A stretch of 7,112 nt of DNA from an uncultured Woeseiaceae bacterium (lineage in GTDB: Bacteria > Pseudomonadota > Gammaproteobacteria > Woeseiales > Woeseiaceae): positions 1 to 7,112 of the forward strand of contig CAMYMP010000435.1 in NCBI GenBank assembly GCA_947259435.1. The letters run 5' to 3'. Shown here piece by piece: positions 1 through 6,309 of this stretch. Each line of letters opens with the position of its first letter. Position 1 is the first letter of the stretch. Below the pieces are notes generated by a model. It was not told the DNA's origin and ran no database searches. It was given only the letters and a program-made list of their open reading frames with translations. The translations under genes and the position numbers were made by a program.

Positions 1-261
1 CGCAGATGGCGTGAAAGCGCCGCCGTGAAGATTGCCGATGCGAATCTTGCCCAGCACTTTGGCGTCATTGCCCATGACACCACCGCCAAAGTACTTGATC
101 TCGACCCTGCCGTCGGTGCGTTCCTTAATCTCCTTGGCACTGTCTCGCATCGCCTTCATCCACGCCGAGCCCTCAGGCGCAAGCGTGGCGATCTTGAGCA
201 CGGTCGCGTTGCTCAGCCCGCTGGCCAGCAGCGCAAGAAGAATCAATCCCAGTTTTTTCAT
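1..261 (-). CDS. dctP: TRAP transporter periplasmic substrate-binding protein, DctP/TatP family (N-terminal part)
   Basis: Partial gene: it starts with ATG at 261 and the frame stays open through 87 codons to the window edge, so only about a quarter of a usual 320-340 residue protein is seen. The N-terminus is a clear Sec signal peptide: KK at residues 2-3, a Leu/Ala-rich core (5-14) and a likely cleavage after SNA (17-19). The mature start has the typical DctP pattern VLKIATLAPEGSAW, then MRDSAKEIKERTDGRVEIKYF and a Gly-rich GGGVMG, as in TRAP binding proteins. The family captures a solute in the periplasm and hands it to the DctQ/DctM membrane subunits, using an ion gradient. Here it lies 16 nt downstream of a TatT gene, so it is probably the TatP-like partner. 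The ligand cannot be read from this fragment. DctQ and DctM genes are expected just beyond the left edge. Confidence 0.88.
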   Translation of the reverse strand, partial: MKKLGLILLALLASGLSNATVLKIATLAPEGSAWMKAMRDSAKEIKERTDGRVEIKYFGGGVMGNDAKVLGKIRIGNLHGGAFTPSA

Positions 262-277
262 CGATTATCCATCCGGA

Positions 278-1150
278 TTAGAAATAGTCGTTGGCCTCGG
301 CACGCAGCAGCAGTGCTTCTTCCTGCGCGAGAACATTCATTAGCGTCAGCCCGTCTGCATAGGGGCTGGCCTCCAGTACTTCGCTTACGAGCTTATCGTG
401 TAATTCCCGCTCGTAGAGCAGCTTGGCGTAGCCCTTTGCGAACTCCACTCTTGCGCTCAGGTCCTTGCCGCCTGACATCGCAATAGCTTTCTCGAAGTGA
501 ATTCTGGCCTCTTCTGGCTTGCCGCCAAGTGATGGAGGTCGCAAAGTCAGGATTATTCCCATGTACATATGCGCCGAGCTTTTGACCGACTCCCCGCTGA
601 TCTCGAAATATCGCTTGATCAGGGCCTCGGCTTGCGGCAACTCGGCAAGCGAATTCCAGTCCTCGGCATGGGCGCGCAAATACGCCAGCGTAGCGAAGCC
701 ATACAGGTAGACCTCCTCACTATGCGCCGGCTTCAGCCCGCCCAGCGTTGCGACAAAGTCGTCATAGTTCAGGTCCCGCCAGCCGCACGAAGCTGCGTAG
801 CTGTGACACATGCCGCGCAACGCATAGGTGCGCGCCCTGCTTGTCAGGCGCGAGGCCCTCGCCTCATCGTCAGCGAATACGGCGCCATAGGACGCATACA
901 GATTTGCAGCAGCGCCAAGCATCGCCGGATCATCAGGGCTGCCTTCTACGAAGCTGTCCATCAGGAGCATGTAGGACGGCATACCCGCACGAACCGTCTC
1001 CGGGTCATCCTGATTGAGAATTGCGCTGCTCAGGTTATCGGCCAGGCCACTGGCCGCATTCGATATCAACGAAGCGCAGCCGCTCAGTGTCGATGCGGCG
1101 ATGAGCACCAGCGCGGCTGTGATTCGGGGTTCTAGCAGAATGGGCCTCAT
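278..1150 (-). CDS. tatT: TRAP transporter-associated lipoprotein TatT
   Basis: A 290-residue protein of the TRAP transporter TatT component family, known from Treponema pallidum Tp0956, a trimeric TPR-like lipoprotein that docks the binding protein TatP. The N-terminus (from MRPILLEP) has Arg2 and Arg9, a hydrophobic stretch at 10-22 and the lipobox LSGC with Cys25, so it is predicted to be lipid-anchored, probably facing the periplasm. The rest is helical. Near the C-terminus the protein has the family pattern PPSLGGKPEEARIHFEKAI, then a region rich in Ala, Leu and Tyr (FAKGYAKLLYERE). The frame is open up to 1300, but that would run into rplS, and the ATG at 1150 puts the signal peptide at the very N-terminus, so 1150 was chosen. 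A GGCAGG lies about ten bases before it. The dctP-type gene follows after 16 nt, which fits one operon. Confidence 0.86.
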   Translation of the reverse strand: MRPILLEPRITAALVLIAASTLSGCASLISNAASGLADNLSSAILNQDDPETVRAGMPSYMLLMDSFVEGSPDDPAMLGAAANLYASYGAVFADDEARASRLTSRARTYALRGMCHSYAASCGWRDLNYDDFVATLGGLKPAHSEEVYLYGFATLAYLRAHAEDWNSLAELPQAEALIKRYFEISGESVKSSAHMYMGIILTLRPPSLGGKPEEARIHFEKAIAMSGGKDLSARVEFAKGYAKLLYERELHDKLVSEVLEASPYADGLTLMNVLAQEEALLLRAEANDYF

Positions 1151-1203
1151 GCCTCGAAAGACCTGCCTCGGGAGCGTTAGTTCAGGCCGAGTATCCCATA
1201 CTT

Positions 1204-1225
1204 GCAGCCGGCAACCCCCGGCTGC
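1204..1225 (-). other. Stem-loop between rplS and tatT (weak or incomplete terminator)
   Basis: Directly after the rplS stop the transcript can form a perfect 8-bp GC-rich stem, GCAGCCGG with CCGGCTGC, around a 6-nt loop. No T-tract follows on the minus strand (the next bases are AAGTATGGG), so it does not meet the pattern of an efficient Rho-independent terminator. It may protect the 3' end of the ribosomal mRNA, pause polymerase, or lower read-through into tatT. On the plus strand a T-run does follow at 1231-1236, but only after five bases and inside rplS. No convincing promoter for tatT is visible in the 76-bp gap. A GATACT at the right distance from the gene lacks a matching -35. Confidence 0.4.
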
Positions 1226-1226
1226 G

Positions 1227-1571
1227 TTAGATTTTTTCCTTGATCCGTGCAGCCTTGCCGGTGCGTCCGCGAAGGTAATACAGTTTGGCACGGCGCACAT
1301 CGCCGCGACGCTTCACCTGGACAGAGCTGACCACAGGGCTGTAGGTTTGAAAGACTCTTTCAACACCTTCACCATGTGAAATCTTGCGCACCGTGAAAGA
1401 CGAATTCAGGCCGCGATTACGTTTCGCAATCACGACACCTTCGAAGGCCTGCAAACGCTCACGATCGCCCTCTTTGACCCTGACCTGAACAACGATGGTG
1501 TCGCCCGGTGAAAACTCGGGGATCTCTTTGCCCATTTGTTCCTGTTCGATCGCTTCAATTATTTTGCTCAT
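1227..1571 (-). CDS. rplS: 50S ribosomal protein L19
   Basis: Complete L19 of 114 residues, the usual length for this universal bacterial protein, which sits at the interface of the large and small subunits. It is recognised from the N-terminal helix ([13 protein letters not shown]), the SH3-like core with [16 protein letters not shown], then [20 protein letters not shown], the signature region [16 protein letters not shown], and the basic tail [20 protein letters not shown]. It is the last gene of the rpsP-rimM-trmD-rplS operon. It starts 21 nt after trmD and has its own, rather weak ribosome binding site (AGCGAG upstream of the ATG). A stem-loop follows its stop. Nothing unusual is seen in the protein. 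Confidence 0.99.
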   Translation of the reverse strand: MSKIIEAIEQEQMGKEIPEFSPGDTIVVQVRVKEGDRERLQAFEGVVIAKRNRGLNSSFTVRKISHGEGVERVFQTYSPVVSSVQVKRRGDVRRAKLYYLRGRTGKAARIKEKI

Positions 1572-1592
1572 GTCTCGCTACCCGGGCTGCGC

Positions 1593-2336
1593 TTAATGCT
1601 TGCCCTGCTCCTTCAAAAATTCATCGAGCAACTTACGTTGTTCCCGATCCAAATCCAAGTCTTTCAGCAGATCAGGACGCCGCATGTAGCTGCGCCCCAA
1701 TGCCTGCTTGTAACGCCAACGCGCAATGCGCGCATGGTCTCCCGACAGCAGTACCGCCGGTACACGCTGTCCTGCTACGACCTCCGGACGCGTGTAATGC
1801 GGATGGTCCAGCAACCCCTGCATAAACGAGTCCTGCGTTGCCGAGTCGTCATCACCGAGAACACCCGGTAATAACCTTGCCACGGCATCAACCACCGCCA
1901 TCGCGGCGATTTCGCCGCCGGACAGGACGAAATCACCCAGTGACAACTCCTCGTCCACTTCGTTCTCAATCAAGCGTTCATCGATACCCTCGTATCGGCC
2001 AGCCAGCAGGATCAATCCCTGCAGGCCTGCAAATCGCCTGGCCATCGCCTGATCGAACACCTTGCCCTGCGGCGAGAGGCACACGACCGGGCTGCCCGCT
2101 GGCAATCTGTCCCTGCTCGCACGTATGGCCTTGGCCGCAGGTTCATATTTCAGAACCATGCCGGGACCGCCCCCGTACGGCCGGTCATCGACAGTGCGAT
2201 GAACATCTTCGGCATGGTCACGCGGATTCTCGCAGTGCAGTGACAGTAACTGCCGTTCCACTGCGCGCCCGACGACACCGAACTCGCCAACCTGGCTTAC
2301 CAGTTCCGGAAACAGGGTGACAACCGCGATCTGCAT
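1593..2336 (-). CDS. trmD: tRNA (guanine(37)-N1)-methyltransferase TrmD
   Basis: Complete TrmD of 247 residues, a homodimeric SPOUT enzyme that transfers methyl from S-adenosylmethionine to N1 of G37 in tRNAs with G at position 36, preventing +1 frameshifts. Visible are the N-terminal [11 protein letters not shown], the [12 protein letters not shown] block (50-61), the trefoil-knot cofactor site [14 protein letters not shown] (110-123), [11 protein letters not shown] (132-142), and the flexible linker with Asp169 before SF. Arg154 and Asp169 fall at the same numbers as the catalytic residues of the Haemophilus enzyme. [10 protein letters not shown] follows (176-185). The ATG lies 4 nt after the rimM stop, and the purine-rich end of rimM (GGGAGTGGGA) can serve as its ribosome binding site, which suggests translational coupling. 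No key residue is missing. Confidence 0.99.
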   Translation of the reverse strand: MQIAVVTLFPELVSQVGEFGVVGRAVERQLLSLHCENPRDHAEDVHRTVDDRPYGGGPGMVLKYEPAAKAIRASRDRLPAGSPVVCLSPQGKVFDQAMARRFAGLQGLILLAGRYEGIDERLIENEVDEELSLGDFVLSGGEIAAMAVVDAVARLLPGVLGDDDSATQDSFMQGLLDHPHYTRPEVVAGQRVPAVLLSGDHARIARWRYKQALGRSYMRRPDLLKDLDLDREQRKLLDEFLKEQGKH

Positions 2337-2340
2337 GATG

Positions 2341-2862
2341 TCAGTCCCACTCCCAATCGACGCGGATAACTCCTTCGGCGAAATCCACGTCGAGAATCAC
2401 TTTATCGGCGATGAACGGAATCAGCCGTTCTCGCTCTCCTTCGGTCACCAACACATCGTTGGCACCGGTCTCCATCAAATACGCGACGCGACCCAGTTCC
2501 GTCCCGTCGCGGTGTACCACCCGCATTCCTTCGAGGTCCGCCCAGTAGTACCTGCCATCTTCAGCTTCCGGCAATTCACTGTGCGGGATCGCAATATCAC
2601 TGCCCACCCACTCGATTGCCTGATCCCGATCATCCACTCCCTCGAGGTGTGCGATGACCGATTTGCCATGTCGCTGGCCTTCAACGACCTGGCCTTCAAC
2701 GACTGTCGCGGCCTGCCATGCTCCCTGGCGCTGCAAAAACCAGCGTCCGTAGTCGAGGATCGCTTCGCGCGGCTGGGTAAACGAGAACACCTTGACCCAG
2801 CCCTTGACACCAAACAGGCCGGATATGCGGCCCAGAATTACCGGTTGCTGCAGTTCTTCTAT
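2341..2862 (-). CDS. rimM: Ribosome maturation factor RimM, probably from a non-canonical start
   Basis: RimM binds S19 in the 30S head and helps the 3' domain of 16S rRNA mature. It has an N-terminal RimM domain ([20 protein letters not shown], about residues 8-27) and a C-terminal PRC barrel ([21 protein letters not shown], ending IRVDWEWD). The start is odd. The first GTG (2790) would cut off the conserved VILGRISG block, and no ATG, GTG or TTG occurs in frame between that block and an upstream stop inside rpsP. The start used here is ATA at 2860-2862, which overlaps the rpsP stop as TGATA and gives [14 protein letters not shown] and 173 residues, a normal length. CTG at 2853 or ATT at 2838 are alternatives, and a sequencing error in an ATG is possible. 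The protein also holds a [10 protein letters not shown] duplication. Identity is near certain; the start is not. Confidence 0.9.
   Translation of the reverse strand: MEELQQPVILGRISGLFGVKGWVKVFSFTQPREAILDYGRWFLQRQGAWQAATVVEGQVVEGQRHGKSVIAHLEGVDDRDQAIEWVGSDIAIPHSELPEAEDGRYYWADLEGMRVVHRDGTELGRVAYLMETGANDVLVTEGERERLIPFIADKVILDVDFAEGVIRVDWEWD
2674..2703 (-). repeat. Perfect 15-bp tandem duplication inside rimM
   Basis: The plus-strand unit CTGGCCTTCAACGAC occurs twice without a spacer (2674-2688 and 2689-2703). It is in frame with rimM and encodes [10 protein letters not shown] in the N-terminal domain, before [15 protein letters not shown]. Compared with my recollection of E. coli RimM, the stretch between WQ and GVDD is five residues longer here, which fits a recent slippage duplication of five codons. 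It probably lies in a surface loop, since the flanking conserved motifs are intact. Confidence 0.85.
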
Positions 2863-3119
2863 CAGTTCGCGGCCTGGGCCTTGCGGTGCGACTTCAACAA
2901 TGAGGCCACACGGTCAGACGGTTGTGCGCCCTGGCTAATCCAGTAATCCACGCGCTCGACGTCGATGCGCAGATTCTCCTCGTGATCCTTGCCGACCGGG
3001 TTGAAATAACCGACTCGCTCAAGATATCGGCCATCCCGACGGTTGCGGCTGTCGGTGACGACGAGGTGATAAAAGGGCCGCTTTTTCGCGCCCGCGCGCG
3101 AAAGACGAATACTAACCAT
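2862..3119 (-). CDS. rpsP: 30S ribosomal protein S16
   Basis: Complete S16 of 85 residues, a normal length. It binds 16S rRNA in the 5' and central domains early in 30S assembly. The N-terminus [20 protein letters not shown] is diagnostic, followed by [39 protein letters not shown] and RVASLLK. The frame is open up to an ATG at 3203, but that codon overlaps the -10 box of the promoter and would add 28 residues unknown in S16, so the ATG at 3119 is used. A GGA lies about nine bases upstream of it. It is the first gene of the operon. Its TGA stop overlaps the likely ATA start of rimM. Confidence 0.99.
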   Translation of the reverse strand: MVSIRLSRAGAKKRPFYHLVVTDSRNRRDGRYLERVGYFNPVGKDHEENLRIDVERVDYWISQGAQPSDRVASLLKSHRKAQAAN

Positions 3120-3143
3120 TGTTTTTCCGTTAAATAGCTGTGA

Positions 3144-3170
3144 CAGGCAGATTTGCCCAGGGATTGCCTG
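3144..3170 (-). other. Hairpin in the rpsP leader
   Basis: The leader between the predicted transcription start (about 3195) and the rpsP ATG can form a 6-bp stem, CAGGCA (3165-3170) with TGCCTG (3144-3149), around a 15-nt loop that itself contains a short CCC/GGG pairing. The stem ends 24 bases before the rpsP ATG, so it is not itself on the ribosome binding site. It could be a regulatory or stabilising leader structure, but pairing this short is also common by chance. I know of no described S16 leader motif that it matches. Confidence 0.3.
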
Positions 3171-3201
3171 TTTCCAAGGGCCAACCCCGAGTAGGCTGCG
3201 C

Positions 3202-3229
3202 ATTGTACCCGTTTCGACCCAAATGTGAA
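3202..3229 (-). promoter_or_regulatory. Sigma70-type promoter of the rpsP-rimM-trmD-rplS operon
   Basis: On the minus strand TTCACA (3224-3229, 5 of 6 matches to TTGACA) and TACAAT (3202-3207, 5 of 6 matches to TATAAT) are separated by 16 bases. The start of transcription would fall near 3195, giving a leader of about 75 nt before rpsP. Directly after the -10 box comes GCGCAGC, a GC-rich discriminator. In proteobacteria this is typical of rRNA and ribosomal protein promoters that ppGpp/DksA shuts down in starvation. It sits in the 148-bp gap after ffh, where no strong terminator is seen, so read-through from ffh may add to expression. Confidence 0.7.
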
Positions 3230-3267
3230 GCGTTTTCGCGCCTAATAATCCGAGGAATTTCCGTCGC

Positions 3268-4629
3268 TTAGCGCATTCCGGGAGGCATCCGGCCGCCTGA
3301 CATGCCGCGCATCATCTTTTTCATGCCGCCGCGGGACATTTTTCGCATCATTTTTTCCATCTGGGTGAACTGTTTTAGCAGGCGATTCACGTCCTGGATT
3401 TGCAGCCCGGAACCCGCGGCAATGCGTTTTTTGCGGGAGCCGTTAATGGTCTTCGGGAAGCGTCTCTCGCCCGGGGTCATCGAATTGATGATCGCAACCT
3501 GACGCCTGAGTTGCTGTTCGTTCGCACTGTCTTTGAGTGCGGCCGGGTTGACGTTACCCGGTATCGGCAGTTTCTCCAGCATCGCGGCCATGCCGCCCAT
3601 GTTCATCATCTGTTCGAGCTGATCTTTCAGATCCGACAGGTCGAAACCGCGGCCTTTCTTGAGCTTTTTCGCAAGCTTCTCGGTCTTTTCCTTGCTGACC
3701 TTGTCTTCGATCTCCTCGACAAGCGTCAAGACGTCGCCCATGCCCAGAATGCGCGACGCCATCCGGTCCGGATGGAAAGCTTCGAGCGCGTCGACCTTTT
3801 CGCCGACGCCGACAAATCGAATTGGCTTGCCTGTGATTTCACGAACCGAGAGCGCAACACCGCCTTTGGCGTCACCATCAGCTTTGGTCAGCACCACACC
3901 GGTCAACGGCAGACTCTGATTGAATGCCGTCGCCGCATTGACGGCATCCTGCCCCGCCATGCTGTCGACGATGAACAGCGTTTCCTTGGCGCCGGACATC
4001 GCGTGTACCTCGATGACCTCACGCATCATGTCCTCATCGACGTGCAGCCGCCCCGCCGTATCGACGATCAATACATCGGCATGCGACCGGCGCGCATCAT
4101 CAAGTGCCCGGTCCACAATCGCGATCGGCTTGTCGTCTCCGCTGCTCGGACAGTGCAGCGCACCGACCTCACCAGCCAGTGTCTCGAGTTGCAGGATGGC
4201 TGCCGGGCGATACACGTCGACGCTGACCAGCATGACGCGCTTTTTCTCTTTTTCGATCAGTCTTTTCGCGAGCTTGGCCGCTGTGGTGGTCTTGCCCGCC
4301 CCCTGCAAGCCGGCCAGCAGCACCACAACCGGAGGCTGCGCCTTGAAATCCAGCGGCGCATAGGTGCCGCCGAGAATTCTGACGAGTTCGCCGTGAATGA
4401 TCTTCACGAGTGCCTGCCCTGGCGTCAGGCTCTTGCTGACTCCTTCGCCGACGGCTTTTTCGCGAATCCCTTCGATGAACGATTTGACGACGGGCAAAGC
4501 GACATCGGCCTCGAGCAGTGCCAGCCGAACCTGGCGCAAGGTGTCTTTGATGTTGCTTTCGGTGATGCGGCCTTTGCCGCTGAGGCTGCGTGTCGCCTCC
4601 GAAAGTCTGCCGGTCAGATTCTCGAACAT
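3268..4629 (-). CDS. ffh: Signal recognition particle protein Ffh (SRP54)
   Basis: Complete Ffh of 453 residues. It binds 4.5S RNA and signal sequences at the ribosome exit and, with FtsY, targets nascent inner-membrane proteins. Order of domains: N bundle (1 to about 85), GTPase G domain with P-loop GLQGAGKT (107-114), DVYRPAA (138-144), DTAGR (190-194), [10 protein letters not shown] (248-257) and GVGEK (274-278), then the Met-rich M domain from about 325. The latter has the RNA-binding helix-turn-helix [13 protein letters not shown] (396-408), the conserved [11 protein letters not shown] (411-421) and a Met/Gly/Arg-rich tail. All key residues are present. The ATG lies 9 nt after the stop of the phosphodiesterase-like gene, so the two are probably cotranscribed. 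The ribosome binding site is weak. Confidence 0.99.
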   Translation of the reverse strand: MFENLTGRLSEATRSLSGKGRITESNIKDTLRQVRLALLEADVALPVVKSFIEGIREKAVGEGVSKSLTPGQALVKIIHGELVRILGGTYAPLDFKAQPPVVVLLAGLQGAGKTTTAAKLAKRLIEKEKKRVMLVSVDVYRPAAILQLETLAGEVGALHCPSSGDDKPIAIVDRALDDARRSHADVLIVDTAGRLHVDEDMMREVIEVHAMSGAKETLFIVDSMAGQDAVNAATAFNQSLPLTGVVLTKADGDAKGGVALSVREITGKPIRFVGVGEKVDALEAFHPDRMASRILGMGDVLTLVEEIEDKVSKEKTEKLAKKLKKGRGFDLSDLKDQLEQMMNMGGMAAMLEKLPIPGNVNPAALKDSANEQQLRRQVAIINSMTPGERRFPKTINGSRKKRIAAGSGLQIQDVNRLLKQFTQMEKMMRKMSRGGMKKMMRGMSGGRMPPGMR

Positions 4630-4638
4630 GCGGGGATT

Positions 4639-5406
4639 CTAAACCGTTAGAACCGTCCCGCGTGACAACATGTGAATATTTTTTTCCGGCGCGGCCTTGA
4701 TGACCTGCTCCAGAATTCGATTTTCTTCGCCGGGTTTCATGCCGGTCAGCCAGATCTCCGGTGAATGCCGCAGCCGTTCGAGATCGCGAGTCAGGGTGCG
4801 CGGGCAGTAGTGTCCGGCTTCGTTCGCGAGCTGTTCCATCTCGTCCGGAAAGGAAACCTCGATGACCAGGACCTTCAGGTCGTCGCAGGCATTGAGAACG
4901 GGCCACAGCGTCTCGTTGGTCTTCGTGTCGCCGCTGACGGCAAATGCCCCACCGGAGTTTTGCACCGTATAGCCGAGCGTCGGCACCGTGTGCATGACAT
5001 CGACCGCATAGAAATCGCGATGCTTGATTGTGACCGTATCGCCCGGGCTGCAGACCTGATAACGCAGCATCGGGTTTTCGGCTGACGGAAGTTTGGCGAA
5101 GTCGGGCCAGATAACACCGTTGAACAAGTGATCCTGAATTGCGCGCAATGTCTCTTCGCGCGCGTACACTGTTAGCGGCTTGGTGAAGTTCTCATCGAAG
5201 ACGCTGTCTGCGAGCATCGGTAACCCGGCAATATGATCGAGATGCGCGTGAGTCAGAAAGACGTGGCGAATCGGGTCAATTTCCTCGAGCGCAAGGTCGC
5301 CGATGCCGGTGCCGGCATCTATTAAGACATCGTCGTCGACGAGCATTGCGGACGTGCGCGAGCCCGCGCCGATGCCACCACTGCAACCCAGAATTCGTAT
5401 TCGCAT
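4639..5406 (-). CDS. Metallo-beta-lactamase fold protein, class II cyclic-nucleotide phosphodiesterase type
   Basis: A 255-residue MBL-fold protein related to class II 3',5'-cyclic-nucleotide phosphodiesterases (yeast PDE1, Vibrio CpdP). Visible: the N-terminal MRIRILGCSGGIG, the zinc motif THAHLDHIAGLP with His53, His55, Asp57 and His58, the family-like HLFNGVIWPDF (93-103), His139 in MHTVP, Asp160 in SGDTKT, and His199 in GHYCPRTL. Near the C-terminus the family usually has T-H-x-K-P, whose His is a metal ligand. Here it reads LTGMKPGEE, with Gly222 at that place. Full binuclear activity is therefore uncertain. No signal peptide is seen, so it is probably cytoplasmic. cAMP, another cyclic nucleotide or an unrelated phosphoester are all possible substrates. 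It lies 9 nt upstream of ffh and is divergent from ypjD. The ATG at 5406 has only a weak ribosome binding site. Confidence 0.8.
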   Translation of the reverse strand: MRIRILGCSGGIGAGSRTSAMLVDDDVLIDAGTGIGDLALEEIDPIRHVFLTHAHLDHIAGLPMLADSVFDENFTKPLTVYAREETLRAIQDHLFNGVIWPDFAKLPSAENPMLRYQVCSPGDTVTIKHRDFYAVDVMHTVPTLGYTVQNSGGAFAVSGDTKTNETLWPVLNACDDLKVLVIEVSFPDEMEQLANEAGHYCPRTLTRDLERLRHSPEIWLTGMKPGEENRILEQVIKAAPEKNIHMLSRGTVLTV

Positions 5407-5436
5407 AGCGTTGGGGTTCTATTGAACTTCACCCTG

Positions 5437-5468
5437 TGGGATGATTCATTCATGGGATGATTCATTCA
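5437..5468. repeat. Two perfect tandem copies of a 16-bp unit in the divergent promoter region
   Basis: TGGGATGATTCATTCA occurs twice with no spacer (5437-5452 and 5453-5468), in the 77-bp region between the phosphodiesterase-like gene and ypjD. Each unit contains the near-palindrome ATGATTCAT. The repeat covers the best promoter candidate for the minus-strand gene. It could be two copies of an operator, or simply a slippage duplication. Confidence 0.9.
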
Positions 5469-5469
5469 A
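5441..5469 (-). promoter_or_regulatory. Possible promoter of the phosphodiesterase-like gene and ffh
   Basis: On the minus strand TTGAAT (5464-5469, 4 of 6 matches) and AATCAT (5441-5446, 4 of 6) lie 17 bases apart and would give a leader of about 28 nt. The -35 box is made at the junction of the second 16-bp repeat with the flanking sequence, and the -10 box lies in the first repeat. Because ffh follows the upstream gene by 9 nt, a promoter is needed somewhere here. For ypjD on the plus strand only a poor candidate (TTGAAC near 5423, no good -10) is seen. Confidence 0.3.
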
Positions 5470-5483
5470 CGGAACGTTAGGTT

Positions 5484-6308
5484 ATGCACCGGCCGGTTTC
5501 TGTGTCTCAAATCACAATTCTCTTGCTGTACCTGTTGGGAGCCGTCGCTTTCGCGATGTCTCGCTTGCCTCGCTATGCTGCGTGGACGCAGCCGCTCCTG
5601 GTTGCTGCGGTTGGATTTTCGGCCGCTGGGGTAATGCTCCACGGTCAGGGGCTGTATGCCGAGGTCAATCAGGCGAGCGGCTTGACTGTGTCCCTGGCAG
5701 GCGCTGTATCACTCATCGGCCTGCAGCTCGCAGTGATTGGGCTTCTTGGCGCGCTGGAACCAACATTGCGCGGCATGGCCGCCGGCCTGCTGCTACTCGC
5801 GGCGGTTGCGACCATTCCGTTCGATATGCAGCCCAACATCGAGGCGGTTTTGGATCTCTCATGGCAAATGCAGGCGCATATCCTGATCGCGATGTTCGCA
5901 TACGGATTACTTACCGCCGGCGCGATAGTCGCCATTTTCGCGTTGATCCAGAATCAACGGCTGCGCGCCGGAAAAATTTCTGCTGCGAATCATTTGTTCG
6001 CGCCGCTTGAGACAACCGAAAAATTGCTTTTCGGCGTCGCGGCGACGGGTTTTGCCGGCTTGCTGCTGGCCGTCCTCTCCGGCTTCGCGTTTGTCGAGGA
6101 CCTGTTCGCCCAGCACCTCTTGCACAAGACCACTTTCTCCTTAATGGCATTAGCGTTATTCGGCGCTCTTGTTGCGGGTCGGCTGTTCGCCGGGTGGCGC
6201 GGCAAGCGCGCAGTTTATCTGTATTTGTCGGGCTTCGCGTTTCTTTGCCTCGCGTATTTCGGCAGCCGCTACGTTCTTGAAGAAGTTCTTAACCGGTCCT
6301 GGGGCTGA
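5484..6308 (+). CDS. ypjD: YpjD family inner-membrane protein (cytochrome c assembly CcsA/ResC-like)
   Basis: A 274-residue, strongly hydrophobic protein with about eight predicted membrane helices (near 9-26, 36-53, 68-89, 95-112, 131-155, 182-203, 215-235 and 243-262). It matches the YpjD branch of the cytochrome c assembly protein family. Recognisable parts are AHILIAMFAYGLLTAGAI with His132, APLETTEKLLFGV, HLLHKTTFSLMAL with His211 and His214, GRLFAGWRGKRAV, and the C-terminal FAFLCLAYFGSRYVLEEVL. The tryptophan-rich WWD haem-handling motif of true CcsA/CcmC proteins is absent, so a role in cytochrome c maturation should not be assumed. The exact function of YpjD is not settled. In E. coli ypjD also lies between ffh and corB (yfjD). 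The ATG at 5484 has a short, close AGG as ribosome binding site. Confidence 0.9.
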   Translation: MHRPVSVSQITILLLYLLGAVAFAMSRLPRYAAWTQPLLVAAVGFSAAGVMLHGQGLYAEVNQASGLTVSLAGAVSLIGLQLAVIGLLGALEPTLRGMAAGLLLLAAVATIPFDMQPNIEAVLDLSWQMQAHILIAMFAYGLLTAGAIVAIFALIQNQRLRAGKISAANHLFAPLETTEKLLFGVAATGFAGLLLAVLSGFAFVEDLFAQHLLHKTTFSLMALALFGALVAGRLFAGWRGKRAVYLYLSGFAFLCLAYFGSRYVLEEVLNRSWG

Positions 6309-6309
6309 G

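Noticed and set aside
1151..1300. N-terminal extension of tatT to an ATG at 1300
   Set aside because: It would overlap rplS and bury the lipoprotein signal peptide about 50 residues inside the protein.
3120..3203. N-terminal extension of rpsP to an ATG at 3203
   Set aside because: The codon lies on the -10 box of the promoter, and S16 proteins start at MVxIRL.
3235..3250. Possible terminator hairpin after ffh (GCG with CGC around a short A-rich loop)
   Set aside because: Only three base pairs and no T-run follow. It is too weak to call.
3400..4650. Open frame of 416 codons on the plus strand opposite ffh
   Set aside because: It is antisense to a full-length, unmistakable ffh. The protein has no recognisable motif and looks like the mirror of GC-rich codon use.
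5435..5450. CRP-like site TGTGG-N6-TCATT in the phosphodiesterase promoter region
   Set aside because: Tempting next to a cAMP phosphodiesterase-like gene, but the right half matches only three of five positions and the match may be incidental to the tandem repeat.
5457..5480. Seven-codon frame ending just before ypjD (possible leader peptide)
   Set aside because: No ribosome binding site is seen and ATG triplets are abundant because of the repeat.
5441..6010. Open frame of 189 codons on the plus strand overlapping ypjD
   Set aside because: It overlaps ypjD in another frame, shows no family features, and begins inside the tandem repeat.
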